In this document: positions 1 through 12,600 of the stretch, in pieces
Layout: the number at the start of each line of letters is the position of its first letter
Position numbering within the stretch: position 1 is the stretch's first letter
Origin: Geotrypetes seraphini
Taxonomy: Eukaryota; Chordata; Amphibia; Gymnophiona; Dermophiidae
Reading direction: 5' to 3'
Assembly (NCBI RefSeq): GCF_902459505.1
Contig: NC_047088.1
Span: 28,452,730-28,516,729, forward strand
Length of the DNA stretch: 64,000 bases
The notes under the pieces: model-generated
Seen by the model: the letters and a program-made list of their open reading frames with translations, nothing else
What the model was told of the DNA's origin: nothing
Database searches by the model: none
Program-made: the position numbers and the translations under genes

Positions 1-645
1 AATGTGGACGTATTTTTCGAAAATGTTTCTTAAGCTGTTTTTTTACTTTGGACAACTTGCGATTTAGATGAAAACGGACTTAGATGTTCCTATCGATTAT
101 GCCCCTCCATGCTCTTTACAGACCACTCTAACAAATATTCAGGGAGGAGGAGTAACGAGGAGAAAATAATGGCCTTACCGCCACTCGGAACACGACAGGA
201 ACACAGGAACACATCAATTAGAATAAATCAATTAGAATATATGATAAACACACAGATAATAGAAATATAATGTATATACTTAAAATGAATGTAATAAGGT
301 ACAGATATGTAGTATAAATGTATATATAGGGTAAATATAGTAGTCCAAAAGCACATATATAGGGTGAGATTAGTGTGTAAATACTGTACACTCACCAACG
401 ATATGTAAACACTCCACACCAGAATGCCCAAAAGTACTAAAACCAACAACAGAACACTTCTGATACTCACGCATGGATAAGCATCACAGAACATCCTAGC
501 ACTGAACTACAGCTCATATATCATAGCTCATTATTGTAACACCATAAATAAAGCTATGGATAACCATCAGAAAAACATTCTAACTCTGTATTAAAGCTCA
601 TATATCATAGCTCATGTATTGTAACACCATACAGCACAGTTATTT
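1..645. other. AT-rich intergenic DNA with a local direct repeat
   Basis: No gene is visible. The stretch 490-640 contains an imperfect direct repeat of about 90 bp: two versions of a block that includes CTCATATATCATAGCTCAT followed by TTGTAACACCATA. The open frames here are low-complexity and look fortuitous. Confidence 0.5.
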
Positions 646-1620
646 ATTGTAATAGGTGTTATCCAGGGACAGTAGGCAGATATTCTCACGTGAGTGATGT
701 CATTCATGGAGCCCTGATACAGACAGCTGTACAAGTGCACTGGCACTTTAAGAACTTTAGAAAGTTTGTGACTGACCGCACCGTGCATGCGCGAGTGCCT
801 TCCTGCCCGATGTAGGCACGCGGCTCCTCAGTTCAGTAAGCCAGCTGAAAAGCCAATCAGGGGCAGTGGGTGGGTTGTGAGAATATCTGCCTGCTGTCCC
901 TGGATAACACCTGGGTAACTGTACTTTATCCCAGGACAAGCAGGCAGCATATTCTCACATGTGGGTGACTGCCAAGCTAACCAGAATGGGATGGTGGGAG
1001 AGTTGGCCTTTTAGGAAAATAAATTTTGTAACGCTGCTTGGCCGAAGTGCCCATCCCATCTAGAATAAGATTCCAGACAGTAATGAAAGGTGAAAGTAGA
1101 ACTGAGGACCAAGTAGCAGCTTTGAAGATTTCATCAATAGGGGTAGAGAGGAGAAAAGCTATTGAAACTGCCATAGCTCAAACTTAATGGACTGTGACCC
1201 GACTCTCGTTGCAGGCCACCCTGAGCATAACAGAATGAGATGCAAGCAGCCAACCAATTGGAAATTGTTCTTTTGGAAACAGGATGCCCCAGCTTGTTAG
1301 GATCAAAGGAGACAAAAAGCTGGGGAGATTATCTATGTGATTTAGTCCTTTGCAAATAGTAGGCCAATGCTTGTTTGTATCCAGAGTATGAAGAACCGTT
1401 TCTCCAGGATGAGAATGAGGCTTGGGAAAAAAATACTGGAAGAATAGATTGAGATGAAACTCAGTGACAACTTTTGGTAAGAACTTTGGATGAGTACAAA
1501 GTTTTGGGTAGCTGCTGGTATCTACTCTTCCATTTTTGTGGTCACTGGAGACAATAAGGTATTTCAATAGAAGGATAGGAAAAAGAGGAGATTGAGGAAG
1601 CATGCAATACCATGAAATGA
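645..1620 (-). mobile_element. DIRS-like element, 3' end fragment (fossil)
   Basis: The sequence around 650-690 recurs inverted near 878-915 (a GGATAACACCTG-type motif), as expected for terminal and internal complementary regions of DIRS elements. Minus-strand 977-1174 encodes a short stretch with IFKAATWSS, which resembles the C-terminal end of the tyrosine recombinase of the other DIRS copies in this window (EICRAATWSS, EICKVAIWSTFHTF). The element is broken and only this end is present. The inner boundary is uncertain. Confidence 0.6.
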
Positions 1621-2508
1621 AAATTTCCCTTTTAAAACCTACTTTTACTTGGCAGCTCTGATATTAAGAGGGCTATGGTTAGGGATTGAACTGAGACAGA
1701 ATGGAGAGTAGCACTGTTTCCATTCCTCACAAAAATTAAAAATATTTTCCCCATTACATGCCACAGACAGAAATGGTGGGGGCACTGAGCTATGTAACCT
1801 AAAGAAGTAGCACAGCAGCAGGAGGAAGAAATGGCAAGAGACCACTGGCAGTGTTGGGGGGAGGAGAAGTGACATGCTGTCTCACAAACTCTGTGTGTTT
1901 TCTGGTTTGGCTCCTTGGCTTTCTTCTTGCTTAACTGCTGAATCCTTGCTTCCCTCTTTGCAACCACTTCCCAAGTTTCAACTCCTTAAGCTGGATACTT
2001 GTTCCTTGGTTACTGGAGCAATATCCTACAGGCAGCCCAAAACGTAGTGGCTTAGTATGACTACATGTTCCTATGTCCTGGGCTGCTAGAAAATGTTCTC
2101 TCAGCATGTAATCTTTGAAGCTTCAAACTATGATCCTTGTTGGTCTTCCAAAGCATATTATGAGGATTCTGCAGGTGGTCAATGGTCTGGAATCTGTGAG
2201 TGCCAAAGTAAGTGCTGCAGTGTAAAAGGTGATGAGGAACTAGTCCCAGAAAACTGGAGCCAGGGAGAGCAGAGCAAGGAAATCATCCATGCCAGTGGTC
2301 AATGGGAAGTCACAAATTGAAGACAAATTAATCTACAATAAAAGGAAGTCTCACCTGTAGAGGAGAGTGAGAAGTGGGAATCAGTAAAGGAATGGGTGAG
2401 CATAGAACGCAAATAGGGAAAAGTGCATTGGGCCTTGCTGGGAAATTAAGGAAAATAGAAGGCTGGGAAAAGGGAAAAAGAGAAGCAGTACAGGTTTAAA
2501 AGTTTTAG
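1621..2508. other. Unassigned intergenic sequence
   Basis: I recognise no gene or repeat family here. The open frames at 1632-1967 (minus) and 2093-2320 (plus) have no family motif and no flanking splice or initiation context that I can defend. Confidence 0.4.
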
Positions 2509-2655
2509 GGCCCCTTTATAAAGCTGCGTTAGGCTTTTTTATTGCCGGCTGCAGCAGTATTAACTCCGATGTTCATAGGAATTCTATGAGTGTTGGAGCT
2601 TTTACTGCCACAGCTGGCAGTAAAAAAATCTAACTCTGGTTAAAGAGGGGGAAGG
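2509..2655. mobile_element. Short palindromic MITE (GGGCCCCTTTATAAAGCTGCG family)
   Basis: It begins GGGCCCCTTTATAAAGC and has a near-palindromic core around CATAGGAATTCTATGAGTG. Related copies lie at 6602-6755 and 61256-61370. Tc1- or Harbinger-type origin is possible. The right end is degenerate. Confidence 0.5.
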
Positions 2656-2996
2656 GGGGTTAGGGAGTAGTGCAGGTAAAGAGCAATTAAATTCCCTGTG
2701 CCCAAATATAAAGCATCAAATGATGCCTATGCAGGAGGAAAAAATTAAAAAGCACAGAGGGAGGGGGGAAGATGAAAAGGAAAAAAATTGTGGTATGGAT
2801 AGGCTGAAGAAAAAGAGGGACTGGTTGGAGAAAAGTGCTATGAATGGCTTGGAGGGAGAGTATGATGCTGACACTGGAAAGGAAAGGAGAGCAGCCAGAC
2901 CCACCAAGCTTTTGATTTGTTCACTTTCCCCGCCCTTGACATTTAGATACAGGCTGGTCATCACTACCATTTGCATTTTGGTTTTCTTTTCAACAG

Positions 2997-3116
2997 ATGG
3001 CTCCTATGGATGGCGATGCTTCCTTGTGGCGAAAATAAAAGTGAACCGGCACCTGCAAGATTTGATTGGGCCACGGCAGCGTCTGAATGGTACCTAGAAA
3101 TGGAAGAACTACTCAG
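2997..3116 (+). other. Possible orphan coding exon (120 nt)
   Basis: A strong pyrimidine tract and AG (TTTTCTTTTCAACAG) end at 2996, and a GGTAAAAT donor starts at 3117. Between them one frame is open and of protein-like composition, including SEPAPARFDWATAASEWYLE and ending MEELL. The length is a multiple of three. I do not recognise the protein. It could be an exon of an upstream gene, an alternative NKRF 5' exon on the same strand, or chance. Confidence 0.25.
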
Positions 3117-3291
3117 GTAAAATGACTCCACTTTATTAGAATGACATTTTAAAAAAATTGCACAGAACCAAATAAGAATTAGCCGGCATCATCCCGTTCG
3201 TTGTCCTTTGGGTGCTGCTGTCTTTTAGATCAGGAAATTCGTGCAGAACGTCATTACCTTTGTAACTGCAGAGCTAGGCATTGCACTTAGC

Positions 3292-3385
3292 ACAACAACC
3301 TTCCCAAAAGCCGACGTCAAAGCGCTTCCGGTTCCGGCGTCACTCACTGCTCTCCGTCCGTCTGCATTCGGCAGCGGCCGTAAAG
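3292..3385 (+). promoter_or_regulatory. NKRF: NKRF copy A core promoter
   Basis: GC-rich, TATA-less sequence directly before the ATG. It holds a CRE-like GACGTCA (3313-3319), an ETS-like CTTCCGGTTCCGG (3325-3337), and AAGATGGCGG (3383-3392), a good YY1-type site that overlaps the start codon. The same block precedes copy B at 48700-48777, while sequence further upstream is unrelated between copies. Motif function is inferred from known consensus sites. Confidence 0.65.
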
Positions 3386-3606
3386 ATGGCGGACGGTGCG
3401 CTGTGTCGCCGGACGAGCGAGCCTGAGCCTCAGAATCCGTCGCTCGACTCTCTGGAGCAGTGTCGGCAGTACCAGGAGAGCGACAAGCAGTGGAGGGCGC
3501 GAAAGCAGTTTATCAGCCGTCATCTGCCGAATTACCCCGGCTGGAAGCGGGACCAACTCCTCGCCCTCTCCATGGTTTGGAGCAATCACGTCTTCATGGG
3601 CTGCCG
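3386..3606 (+). CDS. NKRF: NKRF copy A exon 1 (XTBD, first part)
   Basis: It starts at ATG 3386 within the YY1-like AAGATGGCGG and encodes MADGALCRRTSE through NHVFMGC plus two bases of the next codon. The donor is CCG|GTAAGA. The content is the XRN2-binding domain shared by CDKN2AIP, CDKN2AIPNL and NKRF. What makes it NKRF is in-phase joining to exons 2 and 3. Confidence 0.93.
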
Positions 3607-6600
3607 GTAAGAGAAGCGAGAAAATCGAGGAAACCTAGTGATCCTGGGCAAATCGTTGGGGGAGGTACGAGCTTAGATTGTAGGGTCTCCGGGAAAGGAA
3701 AAGTGCCCTCTTTACCTGACTGTAACTCGATTTGAGCAGCAATTAAAAAAATAAAACACTAGTTATATCCAAGGATGGCTCAAGGAATAGTAGTAATACC
3801 CTGAGGTAATTTGCCCTTGCTTCTTTAACTCCCTTGTCGTCCTATAAAATTTAGGTTGGTCAGCAGTAGCATGACTGGCTGTCTTCAGCTAGCCCCTGGG
3901 TTTTTGCCCACTCCTGCCTCCTCTGATGTAATTTTGTTTGTGTGGGATGGCAGCAGAGGAAAGATCCAGGGGCCGGCCAAAGGCAGTCTGTCATCCTGAT
4001 AGTGCTGCCGATGGTAACAGAAACTTTATGGGACTGTTGGGGAGAAAGGTGAGGGGGGCAGTGCCAGATCTGCGGGATGGGGAAAGAGGTGAAGGGGGAG
4101 AGACCAGGGAGGTGGGGTGGGAAGAAAGTCTTAACCTGGGCATTTTGGCATCAATGGCTAAGCTGACCCTGGTCAGTATCCAAATTAGAACCAGATTTGT
4201 TTGACAGGGTTGTTCCAGCAGTGGGTTTAGCTAACTGGGTGGAGGTCCTTAAAGTTCTAATTTTCCAATTGAATTTCCCAAGTAAAACTAGGCTGTATAG
4301 CTGATGGGGTACAGCCAGGAGTGGATTATCCTTGTTTTCTACTCTAGGGAGCTGTCATTCTGTAGACCATCCACTTCCTTGCTGCATGGAATGAGATTTC
4401 TCTGGTCATTTTGTTGTTTCTCAAGGACTCTTCATTCTCACCTCAACAGTCTGTCCACAACTTCTTGTAACAACTAAGAATTCTCCTGATGGAATTCTGT
4501 GCCATGCAGAACTTGCACAGAATTACCCAGGGATGCCTAATTACCCAAGTTCCATGCAGAATTTGGTATCGGGCTGCACTCCCTTTCTGTATTGCTACCA
4601 GCAACAACTTTGGGCAGCTTGCTTGGTCTCTGCAGGCTTCCCTTTTACCCTTGATGATGTCACATCTTCTTTCTTCAGTGGGATCACGTTAGAGGGAAAC
4701 CTGTAGAACCGGTAGCGGGCTGCCATCAACTGGAATCGATGTCACCGAGTTAGTGGACAATGGGGAGAGAGTGTGAGATGCTGCCTGGGAGGCCAGGGGG
4801 TGAGAAAGATGCTGGCACAAAGGGATAGGGGGGAGATAGTGTAAGATGCTGGCTTGGGAGGGGAGAGTAAGAAGGGAGGGATGAGTGAGAGGTGCTGGCT
4901 TAGGGGTGGAAGATTCTACACAGCGAAAGGCACAGAAACAGAGAGAAGAGATCCTATATGGGGACTGAAATAGAGACAGGGACACTGAAGCAATGCTGTA
5001 CATGAAGAGGAACAGATACAGAGAAGAATGCTTCATGGAGAGAGTGCATCGAGACAGTGGCATATAAGGACTACTAGACAAGGGACATTGCTTGAAAAGG
5101 GATGATTCTACAGGGATGATGGATTCAAGGGAATGAAGAGGGTCACAGAGGGGAGAAGCTCAGGATAGAGACTGGAAGGAGAGATGCTGGACAAGACAGA
5201 TAAGGTAGCATGGAATATTGCTACTCCTTGGGTTTTGGCCAGGTATTAGTGACCTGGATTGTCCACCGTGAGAACAGGCTACTGGGCTTGATGGACCATT
5301 GGTTTGACCCAGTAAGGCTATTCTTATGTTCTTATGAATAGGTGATCCTGGGAAAACAGTTAAGAAAATAACACAGAAAAGCAGAAAAGGGACTCGGAGA
5401 TCTAAATTGATGGAAAAATTAATTGCTCAGAGAAAAGATAGAGAAAATTTTTTTTTATTCTGAATTTACTGAAATATGTTGGCTTTCAGAAGTGGTTTTC
5501 AACAGCATAAAGATAAAGGGCTTCTTACCACAGGCAGGCAAGATAAATGCTCTGATGCTCATTTAGTTCCTATGAGTGTGAGAGCATTTACCTCACTGGC
5601 CTATGGTAAGGAGTTCTTCCATGGTTTAGTAAAACCCAGCAAAAGTGAAGTACTATGAAAACAAATCAACCAAGCTTCACTAAGGTGGGCTTTTACAAAG
5701 GAGTGCTGCTAGAAGAAAGTCACTAAGCGAGATAAACTTGAAGGCTGTTCTCTCTAGTATAATGAAAATACTGAAATTCTAGATAATAATTGGCAGAAAT
5801 ATTGTTTAAATGTTGTGTGCAGAATTTGGATAATTTTTTTGCGCAGAATTTTGAATTTTTTTTAGCAGAATTCCGCTAGGAGTATAAGAAGCAGGTCAGA
5901 CCAGTGTTCCCTCTAGACCAGCATCCCGTTTGACGGCAGTCACAAAGTTGTTAGAACCACCCACACAACCAGAACTCGTTCAGGTGCACCTTTCCTTACT
6001 AATATGTTATGATTCTTTGAAAGGGTGTGCTATTTGCATTAATTTGTAACCGTTCTGAGTTTTTTGGGAGAACAGGATATAAATATAAATAAATGTATTT
6101 TTGTGGATTGGTAATTGGTTAAAGGATAGTAAAATAAGTAGGATTAAATTATTAATTTTTGCAGCGGAGAAAGGTAACTAGTGGAATACAAAAACAAAGA
6201 AGAAAATCCCTCTAAGAGAAAACAACAAAGCAAACAAAAAATATGGGCGGGGGGGAAGCTCTGATTCCAGCACAGGAGTAACATTTATTATGCATCCAAT
6301 AAAAACACTCGACATGGAACTGTGTTTTGATACAGAGCACCTGTCCCAGGACCCTGTGCAGGGCCTATTGGTTATTTATTTATAAATGTTCTAGAAAAAG
6401 AAACAGATGATTGGATTTGCAAATTATAAAATTTGTTCAATGCTGTTATAACATAGAAACAGAAACATGATGGCAGATAAGGGCCAAATAACCTATCCAG
6501 TCTACCCATCTACAGCATCCACTGTCTAGAGATAATGAGCAGATAGGAGTTGCAGGGGAATCTAGTGAAACTGTGTGCATCCAGATGGCAGGTAAAATTT

Positions 6601-9600
6601 AGGGCCCCTTTTACTAAGGTGCGCTAGCGTTTTTAGTGCGCGCTAACCTCGCGCTACGTGGCTCAATGCTGGCGTTAGCATCTAGTGTGCGCGGTATTGT
6701 TGTGTGCGCTATTTAGCGTGTTAAAGCCCTAACGCAGCTTAGTAAAAGGAGCCTTTAATGTGGACAAAAGCAAAACAATGCATACAGAGAAAATATTCAA
6801 CTGAGAAAGAGACCTAGGCATCCTTATTGAAATCTTCTGTTCGGGGTATGTTGGCAGCTATTAAAACAGAATCTTGGGAATTTTTTAAGGAAAGGAATGG
6901 AGAATATTACAGTCACCGCATCTCAAAGATGATATGGAATGAGAAAAGATACAGAGAATGGTCATGAAAATGATAAAGGGATGGAATGACTCCTTTGTGA
7001 GGAAAAGCTGAAGAAATTACTACTACTATTATTTCTATAGTGCTACCAGACATACACAGCTCTGTACAGAGTCACAAAGGAGACAGTCCCTGTTCAAATG
7101 AGCTTGCAATCTAAACAATCAAGACAAACAGGATGCAAGGTAGGGCTTACAGTCAGAGGGGATGGTTAAACTGATGGTTAGGGTGGTGAGCAGAGGAGAG
7201 TAGGGTTGAGTAGAAGGCTGTCTCAAAACTTCTGTTACTAACCTACAAATGTGTTCGTTCTGCAGCCCCTCAGTATTCCTCCTCTCATCTCTCTCCTTAT
7301 ACACCTCCCTGAGATCTCCCTCAAATTGCTTTTATCTGTACCCTTCTCCTCCACTTCCAATTCCAGACTTTGTTCCTTTCAGCTCGCTGCCCGTATGCCT
7401 GGAATAAACTACCTGAGTCCGTCTGCCTTGCCCCTTCCCTTATTCAAAGTAGGCTGAAAACCTACCTTTTGAACTTTATGCGAAGGTGGATAGGAAGCCA
7501 GTGAAGTGACTTGAGGAGGAGTCAGGTGAGTGTATCGAGGTTGGCAGAAGATAAGTCATGCAGCAGAGTTTGTTCGGATTGCAGGGAGGAGAGGCTGTTC
7601 AATGGGAGACCTGTTAGAAGTTGAATGCAGTAGTCTTAAATGTGAGGTTACGAGAGTGGACAAGGGTCCTGGTAGTGTGCTCAGAGAGGAAGGGGTGAAG
7701 TTTGGTGACAATCGAGTTTTTATTAGGGTTTTTTCTGCTTGGACAAACACTCTGAGTGGAGATGCCTAACATATCTGTAAAATCTTGAGTGCAGTTGAAT
7801 GAGTAAATGTAAATCGGTGTTAACCTTTTCAAAACTAGAGAGACCTTGATGTTAATAATTAGCACATTTAAAATGACAACTTTAAAAAATTTAAAAGGGA
7901 CTTTGGATCATCTTTTGTTTTACTGTCCCCATATTTTAGCCTTTTGGAACTCAATCTGGGATCAAATAAATTGTTTATTGGAAAACCATGTAGCGTTATC
8001 TTATGATACTGTGATATTTGGAATGTCTATGAGAAAAAAGAGTCAGATATCATCGTGTAATAATAAACTTTTAATGATTATGACTGGAATTGTCATCCAA
8101 CATATTACTAATAATTGGAAAGATCATAGTAAACTTAATTTTAATTTTTGGTGGAACTCAGTATGTCACATATATAGAATGGAAAGATCATTAGCGGTAC
8201 AGAATGGAAATTATAAAAATTTTATTAAAATATGGGAGCCATTAACATCTTTTTGTCATGATTGAATGCCATTTTTCTATTAATTATACACCATTTAGTA
8301 GGGGGTGGGGGGAGGGTTTCAAGTATATGATCTTATAATGATTAAGGGGCTTTGAGGGAAGGTGGGGAGAGGGTTACATTTGTACTTATAAGTTATAATG
8401 ATAAGATGTTCAAGTGCTCAAATTAATTGTGTTTATTATGAATTTTTGCACACTTGATGAAAGTTTAAAAATGAATAAAGAATTAAAAAAAAGAAGACAA
8501 CTATGCTCTGGAGTTCATTGATGTGGTTAAAAGCTGGATTTAAAAAAATATGCTTGGACAGATTTCTAGCAGAAATGTCCATAAACCATTATTATTAGCA
8601 AAGTATACTTTGGTAAGGCCATGGCTTATACCTAGATTCCATGCTACTTGTTCCTATCCATTTTGCGGGGAAGGGGCTGTGAAGGCAATTTCAAAATATT
8701 TATCATTTTTCTGTAAGTATTTCATAATTGATTTTGATGTTTGTTTTGGATCATTGTTATACTGAAATAGCCAACCTCTTTCCAGATTCAATTTTTTCAT
8801 TGACCAGGGGACAGTTCTCAGGATATACTGATACTTGAATCCTTTCAGATAGATATTCAAAACAATTTAACAGGCCAGAAACAGCTGCTGAGCGTTTAAA
8901 TCGCTTGGACGGGACTATCTACTAATTTTCAGCAGCACTTAACTGACTCGTGCTGCTGGAAATAGACTTCTTAGTGCCTAACACAAAATCATGTATTTTG
9001 GGGGGCATAACGGAGGTGAGTGAGCATGTAACCATCCAGAGTAGTTGCATAAATGAGACTGCAAATGAGACTGTCTTATCTTTATGCGGTAATCCATGGC
9101 TGGTTAATTGCTGAAAACTGGTATAACCGGTTATGCATTAGCTGGCTCCACAAAACCTGGATATTCAGTGCCTAATCCCGGACATGGCTTGGCAATGAAT
9201 ATCTAGGAATAACGGTGGTGACAGCAAAATATTCACTGCTGCCAGCTATATGTTAACCCTATTATTCCTTCTACTTGCATAATATTCCCTGTGCTACTAG
9301 CTGCAGCATACCACCAAAGCATAATAAATCCACTCCCATTCATAGCAATTGGTATTCTTTTGTTCAGATGCTTCGCTGCTTGTTTTTTTTCTTTTCAGTA
9401 TGGTTGTGGCCAAAGAGTTCAGTTTTTGTTTCATCAGCCTGTGCACTTTGTTCCATAATATTTCAGGCACTAGTATGCCATAGAAGAATCATCGCTTGTA
9501 ATGCTCTGGTACACATCGGTACCTGGGCTCTGCCCTCATTATCTTTCTGTAACAAGAAATGCTCATCGGGCTCTTAAACATGCAAGAGTTCTTTTCTAGG

Positions 9601-12600
9601 TATGTCTGATATTGCACCCAGTGCTGCCTCCTTTGAGTCATTCTAACCACATTTCCCAGACTTTGGCCTTGTGAGCTCTCCCTATGTGCACAATGGCTGC
9701 TCAATGGGGGCATAATAAGTTTGTTATTTTAGGTGTGCCTTATGTGTGGAAAGGTGGGAGACACTGCTTTAGATCCGTGGTTCTGTATCCGGTCCTCAAA
9801 GCACATTTAACCAGTCAGAATATCCATCATCATTATGCATGAGAGAAATTTGCAGGGACCACTTCGATTGTAAGCAAATTTGTCATGCTTGGATGTCCTT
9901 AAAACCTGACTGGTTAGGTTTATTTTATTGTTGTTTAAAATTTTGATACTGCAGTTTTCTGATAAGCACATCAAAATGGTTTACAATATTAAAATCTTTT
10001 TTTTTTTTAATTCATTTTCAAATATTACAACAAGTGTATAATAAACAATCAGAAAAATTTTAACTAATCACTTGACAATCTTATATTACATTACATTACA
10101 TTAGTGATTTCTATTCCGCCTGTGCCTTGCGGTTCTAAGCGGATTACAATTAGAAGAGATCTGGACATTACCGAGAGAATTACATAAACAACGATTCAAG
10201 TAAATTACATGTTATGGTAGAATGCTACAAATTAAAAGATATCTGGAATTTTTCCGATAGAATTACATAGCAAGATTTAGGTAATTACAGGATACAGTGG
10301 GGAATAACAATATATTCGGGTAACAGAAGAGAGTTACCTAACATTGAAGTTAATTAAAGGATACAGTGGGGAATTTTACCGATAAAATTACATAGCAAGA
10401 TTCAGGTAATTACAGGATACAGTGGGAAATAACAATATATTCGGGTAACAGAAGAGAGTTACCTAACATTGAAGGTAATTACAGGATACAGAGGGGAATA
10501 ACAGTATATTCGGGTAAAAGAAGAAAGTTATCTAACATTGAAGGAGTAGAGGTATTGGATACAGATGGTAGATGCTTATATAGGGATCTGAATATTTTTG
10601 GTAGGTGTGGTTAGAGGAGTTGACTAATGTGTTATTCATGGGGGGGAGAGCATGTGTGATTGGGGAGAGATTAGTAAGTAAGGACGTGTTTTTTGAATAG
10701 GAATGTTTTGATTTCTTTTCAAAACACTTTGATGTTTGTTGTTTTGATCATCAAATTGGTGATGGTGGGGTCAATTTTCGCTGCCTGTGTCGAAAGAAGG
10801 CTGTCGTAAAGTTTCTTATGTCGGGTACCGTTATGAGGGGGGAAGGTGAATAGGTTCTGAGTTCTCCTTAATCTGGGTGATCGGTAGCGGTAAAGGCGGT
10901 TGTTTAGGTAAATGGGGGCAATTCCATGGGTTATTTTGAATAGTAGGCAGTAGAGTTTGAATTGAGTTCTTGCTTTTATCGGCAGCCAGTGAGAGTCTAC
11001 ATAGGCGGGGGTGATGTGGTCAAATTTGCAAAGGGAGTAGATAAGTCTGATGGCTGTGTTCTGGACGGTCTGTAGTTGTTTTATCATGTTGTTTGGGCAT
11101 GGTAGGTAGAGGCTGTTGCAGTAGTCTAAGGAGCTAAGTATGAGGGATTGTACAATGATCTTGTAGTGTTCTTTGGTAAAGAATTTTCTTATTTTTCTTA
11201 GGTTTCGCATGGTGAAGAATGCTTTTTGTATGATTTTGTGTATTTGGGTTTGCATTGTACAGCATCTGTCTAATTGAATTCCCAAAATTTTGAGAGTGCT
11301 CTGTATTGGATATTTGGTTGCGTTTACTTCTAGTTCTGTTATGGATGGTTTTTGTTCCTTCTCTAGTAGTAGGAATTTGGTTTTCTCCGTATTTAGTTTC
11401 AGCTTATGGTTCATCATCCATTTTTCTACGGTTTCCAGTATTAATTTCAGTTGTTCTTTGGAGACGGGGCCTTGGATGTTGAAGGGTAGGAGGATGGTTA
11501 GGTCGTCCGCGTAGCTGAAAGATGTTATATTTAGGGCGTCTAGGGCTGTGCCTAAGGAAGCTATGAAGAGGTTGAATAGTATGGGTGATAGAGGGGAACC
11601 TTGTGGTACTCCGCAGGGGTTTGTCCAGGGGTCGGATAAAAAATCCTTTGACTTAACTCTGTATGATCTTGTTTTAAGGAATCCTTGGAACCAGCTGTGA
11701 ACTTTACCTGATATTCCTATGGTATCTAGTATCTGTAGTAGTATGGTATGGTCTACTAAGTCGAAAGATGCTGAGAGATCGAGTTGGATGATTAGTAATT
11801 TTTTTCCTTTGCTGAGGTGCTGTCGGGCTATGTCTAGTAAAGATACCAGTAGTGTTTCAGTGCTGTGGTTAGCTCTGAATCCAGATTGATTTGGATGCAG
11901 AATGTGGTGGTCTTCTAGGTAGTTGGAGAGATATTGTGCTACTAGACCCTTTATGAGTTTGACGTATAGAGGGATAGAAGCGATTGGTCTATAATTTGTT
12001 GGGTTGTCTATTGGGCCTTTAGGGTCTTTTAGTATGGGAGTGATTATGATTTTGCCAAGATCCGGAGGGAACTGGCCTTCCCTGAGGGTGGTTTGCAGCC
12101 ATAGCGTGAGACAAGCTTTGAATTTAGTGGACACTGTAGCTAGTAGATAGGAGGGACAGTTGTTCAAATCACAAGAAGATTTGCTGTATTTTTTCTACAG
12201 TTGTTCAAGGTCTGACCATTGTGTCATTGGGAAGTTGGTCCAGATCCTATCTGCTGGTATGGCTTCGTCTATTGTGGGTTTTATTAGCATCTCTTCTATG
12301 ATGTTTTGAGAGTTGTTGAATGTGGTTCTGATTGTGATGATTTTAAGTTTGAAGTGGTCCGCTAGTTGAGAAGCTGTTGGAGTTTGTGTTCCTTGGGTGG
12401 CGAGGAAGGGTTTGGTATCAGTGAGGTTTTTTAGAATGCAGAAAAGTTTTTTGGTGTCCAATTTTTCAGTGCCAATGATTTTGGAGTGGTAGTTTTTTCG
12501 TTTTTCCTTCAGTTTGATTTTGTATTGTTTGATTTGGGATCTCCATTCTGTTTTATTGTGGTCTTGTTTCTGTTTTTTCCAAGTCCTTTCTAATTGTCTG

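Noticed and set aside
3386-3606. Exon 1 as part of CDKN2AIP or CDKN2AIPNL
   Set aside because: Those proteins share the XTBD, but the next exons carry NKRF-specific GIDIGEMPSY and the G-patch/R3H body, and the phases match. The same linkage is repeated in copy B.
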